A stretch of 64,000 nt of DNA from Methanosphaera cuniculi (GTDB taxonomy: Archaea; Methanobacteriota; Methanobacteria; Methanobacteriales; Methanobacteriaceae). The notes beneath the pieces are model-generated. The model was not told the DNA's origin. It worked only from the letters and a program-made list of their open reading frames with translations, and searched no databases. How positions within the stretch are numbered: the first letter of the stretch is position 1; every line of letters begins with the position of its first letter. Positions 58,659 through 64,000 of the stretch are shown here, in pieces. Position numbers and translations under genes: made by a program. The stretch covers positions 143,816 to 207,815 of the forward strand of contig NZ_LWMS01000020.1 in NCBI RefSeq assembly GCF_003149675.1, in the 5' to 3' direction.

Positions 58659-61370
58659 CTAGGAGTATTTGTATACTAATTCCTCGATTGTTATTTGTAA
58701 TTGTTTTTTCTGTTGTAGTCTTTCAACTATTCCCATCTTGTTTTTAAAGATGTCATCTGATATTTTAAGTCTTTCACTAAATTCATATTCTATTATGATT
58801 TCATTTACTTTATCTGCATCTAGGTTTTCTGATGTTATTAGATTATCTATTTCTTTTTTCTTTTCACGATCCATGTAGTTTTCTAGCATTGCTTCTGTAT
58901 CATCTATTCCATTTGTTCCTCGTAGGTTTTCTTCGATGAATTTGTCTATTAGTTGGCTTTTTCTTTTAAGTTGTGGGTCTCCTTGCATGGTTTTAATGAT
59001 GAAATTCTTATTTTCTTCAAATTCTTCTTCACATGTTGGGTCTAGATCATTTAGAAGACTTATTATGTATGCTAGGTTTATGTCATCTTTTTGTATTAGT
59101 CCTAGTTCGAAGTCTATATCTTCTAGTATGCTTTCTTTTTCAGGTGCTGCTTTTGTTTCTTCGTGTATGTCTAGGTATTTGCTTTTGTAGTCTTCTATTT
59201 CTTGTTCTTCCATTTTAAGATCAGAGTAGGTAAAGTCTGTGAATGTTTTTAGTTTATTTAGTATTCTGAGTAGTTCTCGGAAGTTTTCTACAAAATACAT
59301 TGTTTCATCTAATGTTGGATTATCAAGATCTGAGATATTAGTTATTACTTTTTTAAATTTATCTACTTGTATGTTAAAGTCATCTACGTATTCTTTGTAT
59401 GGTTTCATTAGTATTGTGTTTTCTGCATTTTCATCTGAAAATAGTTTTATTGCATCATCTGTCTGTTTTTTTATGTTTCTAAATGATACTATGTTTCCAT
59501 ATGATTTTTTTTCATTAAATATTCTGTTTGTCCTTGAGAATGCTTGTATTAGGTTGTGGTATTCTAGGTTTTTATCAAGATATAGTGTGTTTAGGTATTT
59601 ATTGTCAAATCCTGTTAAGAACATGTTTACAACTAGTATTATGTCTATTTTGTTTTCTTTTGATTTTTTAGATACATCTTGGTAGTAGTTTTGGAATGAC
59701 TCTGTTGTGAAGTTTGTTCCGTAAAGCTGGTTGTAGTCTGCCATTTGTTGGTCTATATTTTCAAGTGATGTTTTATTTTCATCATCAAGTTGCATGTTGT
59801 CATTATGTGAATAGATTGCTGCTATTTTAAGTTTTTTATCATCAGGGAGTTGCTTGTTTTTTTCTTGGAATATCTTATAGTACTTATTTAGTACTTCTAT
59901 ACTACTTACTGCGAAAAGTGATGTGAATTCTCGGTTATATGTTTTACTATCATGACGTTCTATTATGTAGTCTACTATTTTTGTAAGTCTTTTTTCAGAA
60001 TCCATTACTTCTTTTTCATCGATTTGTTCAACTTCTATGTCATATTTTGTCTGATTTTTGTATTTTCCTATGTATTCTACAGAAAATCCTAGTACATTAT
60101 TATCAGCAATTGCATCTTTAATAAGATAATGATGTAGTTCTTCACCAAATATATCATATGTTGTACGATTTTTATTTGCATTATCTTTAAATATTGGTGT
60201 TCCTGTAAAACCAAATGTCTGGATATTTGTGAAGAAATTAGCAATATCACGATGCATTTGTCCAAATTGACTACGATGACATTCATCAAACATTAGAATT
60301 ATCTTTTTATCTTTAACATCTTCTAGTTGATGTTGTCTTTTTTTTGCTGCTATGGAAAGTTTTTGTATGGTTGTTACAATTAATTTGTCTTTTGAATTTA
60401 ATTGTTTTATAAGAGTTGATGTATCTTTAACATCTGTTATGCTTCCATCACCAAATTTGTTAAATTCTGCGAGTGTTTGACTATCAAGATCTTGTCTGTC
60501 TACTACAAATATTACTTTATCTATCTCTTCTTTTTGAGATAAAATCTGACTTGCCTTAAATGAGGTTAATGTTTTACCTGATCCTGTTGTATGCCATACA
60601 TAACCATTTTGTTTTGAGTGTAGTGCATTATTTAGTATTGCTTCAACCGCGTGAACTTGGTATGATCTTAGAATTTTAACATCTTTTTCAGAATCAACAA
60701 GTACTATGTATTCTTTAATCATCTTGTGCATGTGATATTTTTCAAGGAAGCTATTTGTAAATTCTTTAAGGTTGGTAATCTTGTTATTATCCTTATCTTT
60801 CCAGAAAAATGTGAACTTATAATTCATATCACGTGTATTTGCAAAATATTTTGTATCAATACCATTTGATATTATGAAAATTTGAATATACTGGAAAAGA
60901 CCTCTGTATGATGTATTTTTATAACGTGTAATCTGGTTGAATGCTTCTTTTAATGATTTACCACGACGTTTAAGTTCAACTTGTACAACAGGTAGTCCAT
61001 TTACTAGGATTGTAACATCATACCGGCTTTTAAATTTACCATCAACACTTATCTGATGTGCAGCCTGAAAGCTATTTTTACACCACCTGGAATCTAAAAA
61101 CTTAACATACTCCATTTCACCATTATCTCGGGTTAACTCCATTCTACCTCTGAGTTTTTGTGCTTTATTATAAATACTACCACCTTCAAGGTGGTTAAGT
61201 ACTTGTGTAAATTCATGATCAGAAAATTTCATATTATTAAGATCTTCAAGTTGCAGACGCATGTTATCATATAATTCATCCATACTTTTTATATCAACAA
61301 GTTCATAATCTAAAGATCCAAGTTCATCCATTAATTCCTCTTCTAAAACTGCCTCAGACTGATGTGCCAT
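58659..61370 (-). CDS. hsdR: Type I restriction enzyme R subunit
   Basis: Translocase and nuclease subunit of a type I restriction-modification complex. The N-terminal PD-(D/E)XK nuclease has SRYDVTILVNGLPVVQVELK. The SF2 motor has HTTGSGKT (Walker A), FDECHRSQFG, FGFTGTPIF, VNMFLTGFDNKYLNTLY and QAFSRTNR. The C-terminal helical region would contact the methylase. 903 residues. GGGG precedes the ATG. It is divergent from hsdM across 201 bp, which is an unusual layout for these operons. It needs HsdM and HsdS for site recognition. Confidence 0.95.
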   Translation of the reverse strand: MAHQSEAVLEEELMDELGSLDYELVDIKSMDELYDNMRLQLEDLNNMKFSDHEFTQVLNHLEGGSIYNKAQKLRGRMELTRDNGEMEYVKFLDSRWCKNSFQAAHQISVDGKFKSRYDVTILVNGLPVVQVELKRRGKSLKEAFNQITRYKNTSYRGLFQYIQIFIISNGIDTKYFANTRDMNYKFTFFWKDKDNNKITNLKEFTNSFLEKYHMHKMIKEYIVLVDSEKDVKILRSYQVHAVEAILNNALHSKQNGYVWHTTGSGKTLTSFKASQILSQKEEIDKVIFVVDRQDLDSQTLAEFNKFGDGSITDVKDTSTLIKQLNSKDKLIVTTIQKLSIAAKKRQHQLEDVKDKKIILMFDECHRSQFGQMHRDIANFFTNIQTFGFTGTPIFKDNANKNRTTYDIFGEELHHYLIKDAIADNNVLGFSVEYIGKYKNQTKYDIEVEQIDEKEVMDSEKRLTKIVDYIIERHDSKTYNREFTSLFAVSSIEVLNKYYKIFQEKNKQLPDDKKLKIAAIYSHNDNMQLDDENKTSLENIDQQMADYNQLYGTNFTTESFQNYYQDVSKKSKENKIDIILVVNMFLTGFDNKYLNTLYLDKNLEYHNLIQAFSRTNRIFNEKKSYGNIVSFRNIKKQTDDAIKLFSDENAENTILMKPYKEYVDDFNIQVDKFKKVITNISDLDNPTLDETMYFVENFRELLRILNKLKTFTDFTYSDLKMEEQEIEDYKSKYLDIHEETKAAPEKESILEDIDFELGLIQKDDINLAYIISLLNDLDPTCEEEFEENKNFIIKTMQGDPQLKRKSQLIDKFIEENLRGTNGIDDTEAMLENYMDREKKKEIDNLITSENLDADKVNEIIIEYEFSERLKISDDIFKNKMGIVERLQQKKQLQITIEELVYKYS

Positions 61371-61571
61371 ATTAAATCAAAATCCCCATAAACTTTTTTT
61401 TTATTATATAAATTATAATAAATTTATTTTTTTCTATTTTTATTAAATAAAGGTTTATAAAAACACCCTTAAATAATCATTACCCGTAGCCATTAAATAT
61501 TAGAAAAAAACAAAGTATAAACAACAATACTTTACTAAAAAAAACTAAAAAAAAGGGGAAAAAAGATTAAA
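61371..61571. promoter_or_regulatory. Divergent promoter region hsdR / hsdM
   Basis: 201 bp between the two divergent genes, AT-rich with several TATA-like stretches. Both transcripts must start here, so restriction and modification could be timed separately. No operator palindrome stands out. Confidence 0.45.
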
Positions 61572-63155
61572 ATGCAAACCACACTCACAACACAACCTGA
61601 AAAAACAGACCAGGAAAAAAAACAACAACTCGAACAAAATCTATGGAACATAGCAGATATACTACGTGGAAGTATGGATGCTAATGAATACAAAAACTAC
61701 ATCCTCGGATTCATCTTCTATAAATACTTATCAGAAAAACTTGAAACACACCTAAACCAAGCACTAAAAAATGATAACATAACATTCCATGAAGCATGGC
61801 AAACAGGTGAAATAGAACTACAAGAAGCAATAGTAGAAGAAGCCGTAACAAGCATAGGATACTTCCTAGAACCACAATACCTATTTAACACAATAATACA
61901 AAAAGCAGAAAACAACGATTTTATACTTGAAGATCTAAAAGAATCACTAAATAAAATAGTAGAATCAACACAGGGAAGTGAAAGTGAAGATGACTTCGAA
62001 AATCTCTTTGAAGATGTAGACCTACAATCATCAAAACTAGGAAAAACCGTGGAAGACAAAAACAAGAAAATATCACAAGTACTCCTTCAACTATCACAAA
62101 TAGACTTCTGCCTTGAAGATACACAAATAGACATACTAGGAGATGCATACGAATACCTAATTGGACAATTCGCATCAAGTGCAGGAAAAAAAGCAGGAGA
62201 ATTCTACACACCACAAGAAGTAAGCACAATACTCGCAAAAATTGTAACAACAAACAAAACCAAAATCAGATCAGCATTCGACCCAACCTGTGGAAGCGGA
62301 TCACTACTTTTAAGAATAAGCAAAGAAGCAGACGTATCAGAATTCTACGGACAAGAACTAAACCAAACCACATACAACCTTGCACGAATGAACATGATGC
62401 TACATGACATACCATTTGACAAATTTGACATCCGATGGGGAGACTCACTAGAAAACCCACAATTCATAGAACACCAATTTGATGCAATAGTAGCAAATCC
62501 ACCATTTAGTGCAAAATGGTCATCAGATAAAAAATACATGGACGACCCAAGATTCAGCGAATACGGAAAACTTGCACCAAAAAGCAAAGCAGACTACGCA
62601 TTCTTACAACACATGATCTACCACCTAAAAGACGATGGAACAATGGCAATAGTACTACCACACGGAGTACTATTCCGTGGATCAGCAGAACAAACAATAC
62701 GAAAACACCTAATTGAAAACAAAAACTACATAGATGCAATAATAGGCCTACCATCAAACATCTTCTATGGAACAGGAATACCAACAATAATAATAGTAAT
62801 CAAAAAATGCAGAAACACAACAGATGACATACTATTCATCGACGCATCAAATGACTATGAAAAAGTCAAAAAACAAAACAAACTAAGACCAGAAGACATA
62901 GAAAAAATAGTCACAACCTACCAAAAACGTGAAGAAATCGAAAAATACTCACACAAAGCAACACTCGATGAAATACGCGAAAACGACTACAACCTAAACA
63001 TACCAAGATACGTAGACACATTCGAAGAAGAAGAACCAATAGACCTAGATGAAGTATGTGAAGAACTCAAAAAAATAAAACAACAAGAAGAAGAAGTAGA
63101 TAAAGAAATCAAAAAATACTGCGAAGAACTAGGAATACAACCACCAATATTCTAA
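61572..63155 (+). CDS. hsdM: Type I modification methylase M subunit
   Basis: N6-adenine methyltransferase subunit. The N-terminal HsdM helical domain has LWNIADILRGSMDANEYKNY. EFYTPQEVSTIL, the SAM site FDPTCGSGSLLLRI and the catalytic NPPFSAKW follow. 527 residues, normal. A GGGG run stands upstream of the ATG. hsdS follows 21 bp downstream, so the two form an operon. Confidence 0.96.
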   Translation: MQTTLTTQPEKTDQEKKQQLEQNLWNIADILRGSMDANEYKNYILGFIFYKYLSEKLETHLNQALKNDNITFHEAWQTGEIELQEAIVEEAVTSIGYFLEPQYLFNTIIQKAENNDFILEDLKESLNKIVESTQGSESEDDFENLFEDVDLQSSKLGKTVEDKNKKISQVLLQLSQIDFCLEDTQIDILGDAYEYLIGQFASSAGKKAGEFYTPQEVSTILAKIVTTNKTKIRSAFDPTCGSGSLLLRISKEADVSEFYGQELNQTTYNLARMNMMLHDIPFDKFDIRWGDSLENPQFIEHQFDAIVANPPFSAKWSSDKKYMDDPRFSEYGKLAPKSKADYAFLQHMIYHLKDDGTMAIVLPHGVLFRGSAEQTIRKHLIENKNYIDAIIGLPSNIFYGTGIPTIIIVIKKCRNTTDDILFIDASNDYEKVKKQNKLRPEDIEKIVTTYQKREEIEKYSHKATLDEIRENDYNLNIPRYVDTFEEEEPIDLDEVCEELKKIKQQEEEVDKEIKKYCEELGIQPPIF

Positions 63156-63176
63156 AAAAAAGGGAGGAGAAACACG

Positions 63177-64000
63177 ATGAAGAATACAACCACCTCCCTC
63201 CCCACCTCTTCTAAAAAAACCAAAAAGAAACAAGCACTTAAAACACCGGAAATTCAAAGTATTTCTAATTATAACAATAAAAATCAATTTTATCCAATAT
63301 CTAAAAACAATATTCCAAAGTTGAGGTTTAATAAATTTGAAAATAACTGGAATGTATATATTTTTAAAGATATTTTAGATATAATCTCAGGATATGGATT
63401 TAAAATGAATGAATATTCTTCAAATGGAGTTCCTTTAATTAAAATAAATAATATAGGTTATGGAAATATACTAATAGATGATATGGATTATTTACCGGAA
63501 GATTATTTAGAAAAATACCCTAATTTAGTTTTAAATAAAAATGATATTCTTTTAGCTCTTAATAGGCCTATAACTAATAATAAACTTAAAATAGCTTTAT
63601 TAAAAAATGAAGATGTACCTTCAATACTTTATCAAAGAGTTGGAAAAATAATTTTAAAAAATGATAATTTATATTATTTATTTATATATTATTTATTACA
63701 AGAAAAAATTTTTAAATTCATTTTAAAAAATTCAAAAGGATCAGATCAACCTTTCATAAGTACAAATGAATTAAAAAAAATAGAATTAAAAATACCATCA
63801 CTTAAGGAACAAAAGAAAATAGGGAATTTCTTATCAATAATGGATAAAAAATTATTCCTAATGGAAAAGAAACATTCGTTATATGTAGATATTAAGAAGT
63901 ATTTATTGAAAAATTTATTTGTTCATGAAGATGAAAAATCTTTTTTACGATTTAAAAGGTATGATGATATTTTACAGAGAGTTTCTTTAAGTGAAATATT
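63177..64000 (+). CDS. hsdS: Type I specificity subunit, cut by the window end
   Basis: Open from the ATG at 63177 (GGGAGGAG upstream) to the last base, about 274 codons, without a stop. After a basic Ser/Thr/Lys-rich N-terminus of about 45 residues, it shows a target-recognition domain (VYIFKDILDIISGYGFK, LIKINNIGYGN, LNKNDILLALNRP). The conserved helical spacer start IPSLKEQKKIGNFLSIMDKKL follows. A second recognition domain should follow outside the window. Codon use shifts sharply from hsdM (TTA/ATT/AAT-rich here), suggesting that the recognition part was acquired separately. Confidence 0.9.
   Translation, partial: MKNTTTSLPTSSKKTKKKQALKTPEIQSISNYNNKNQFYPISKNNIPKLRFNKFENNWNVYIFKDILDIISGYGFKMNEYSSNGVPLIKINNIGYGNILIDDMDYLPEDYLEKYPNLVLNKNDILLALNRPITNNKLKIALLKNEDVPSILYQRVGKIILKNDNLYYLFIYYLLQEKIFKFILKNSKGSDQPFISTNELKKIELKIPSLKEQKKIGNFLSIMDKKLFLMEKKHSLYVDIKKYLLKNLFVHEDEKSFLRFKRYDDILQRVSLSEI

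Overview
The window is a very AT-rich stretch of archaeal chromosome. It carries PCNA, a Gins51-type GINS subunit, TFS, RpoL, RpoF, Csl4, L21e, SRP54, Dph2 and Pus10. Poly-A/T intergenic DNA, GGAGGTGAT-type ribosome binding sites, many TTG starts, a giant Asn/Thr-rich adhesin-like protein and many cell-surface glycosyltransferases point to Methanobacteriales, most likely Methanosphaera. That genus assignment is an inference; no rRNA gene is present to confirm it.

Layout. 0.3-8.6 kb (minus strand): an information-processing cluster (GINS, PCNA, a broken zinc-ribbon membrane protein, an acidic membrane protein, TFS, Nudix, RpoL, Csl4, Dph2, Hpt), divergent from SRP54 (9.0-10.3 kb). 10.4-14.9 kb: a 1478-residue three-module glycosyltransferase. 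15.0-19.4 kb (plus): Pus10, L21e, RpoF, KsgA and an Mtq2/HemK-like methyltransferase. 19.6-22.1 kb: an NRAMP-type transporter next to a detached MgtE_N/CBS sensor. 22.3-28.4 kb: an Lrp-type regulator, an array of AACTTA motifs and four glycosyltransferases. 28.5-33.6 kb: CbiL, an Fe-S Rad3/DinG-type helicase and a paralogue of it that has lost its ATPase motifs. 33.6-38.6 kb: a plastic region with ArgD, a decayed insertion sequence and three copies of an unusual small-peptide cassette. 38.7-43.5 kb: cyclophilin, an OGG-like glycosylase, a proteasome-fold protein, HisF and ArgF. 44.1-51.3 kb: a 2420-residue adhesin-like protein with an 11-G tract upstream. 51.5-57.5 kb: PurD and two tandem acetolactate synthase operons. 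57.5-64 kb: a fourth, decayed peptide cassette, then a type I restriction-modification locus with a Cas4-like nuclease; the window ends inside hsdS.

The most interesting item is the small-peptide cassette (33.7-34.2, 35.9-36.3, 38.1-38.5 kb; decayed relic at 57.6-57.85 kb). Each intact copy encodes a 24-25 residue hydrophobic peptide behind a near-perfect Shine-Dalgarno. The 5' and 3' flanks can pair (12-15 bp). A separate block upstream on the same strand is complementary to the Shine-Dalgarno. Several of these pairings differ between copies by compensatory changes, which argues for selected RNA structure. The arrangement resembles type I toxin-antitoxin loci of bacteria, but toxicity and a separate antitoxin RNA are inferences. 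No CRISPR array, tRNA or rRNA gene was recognised.
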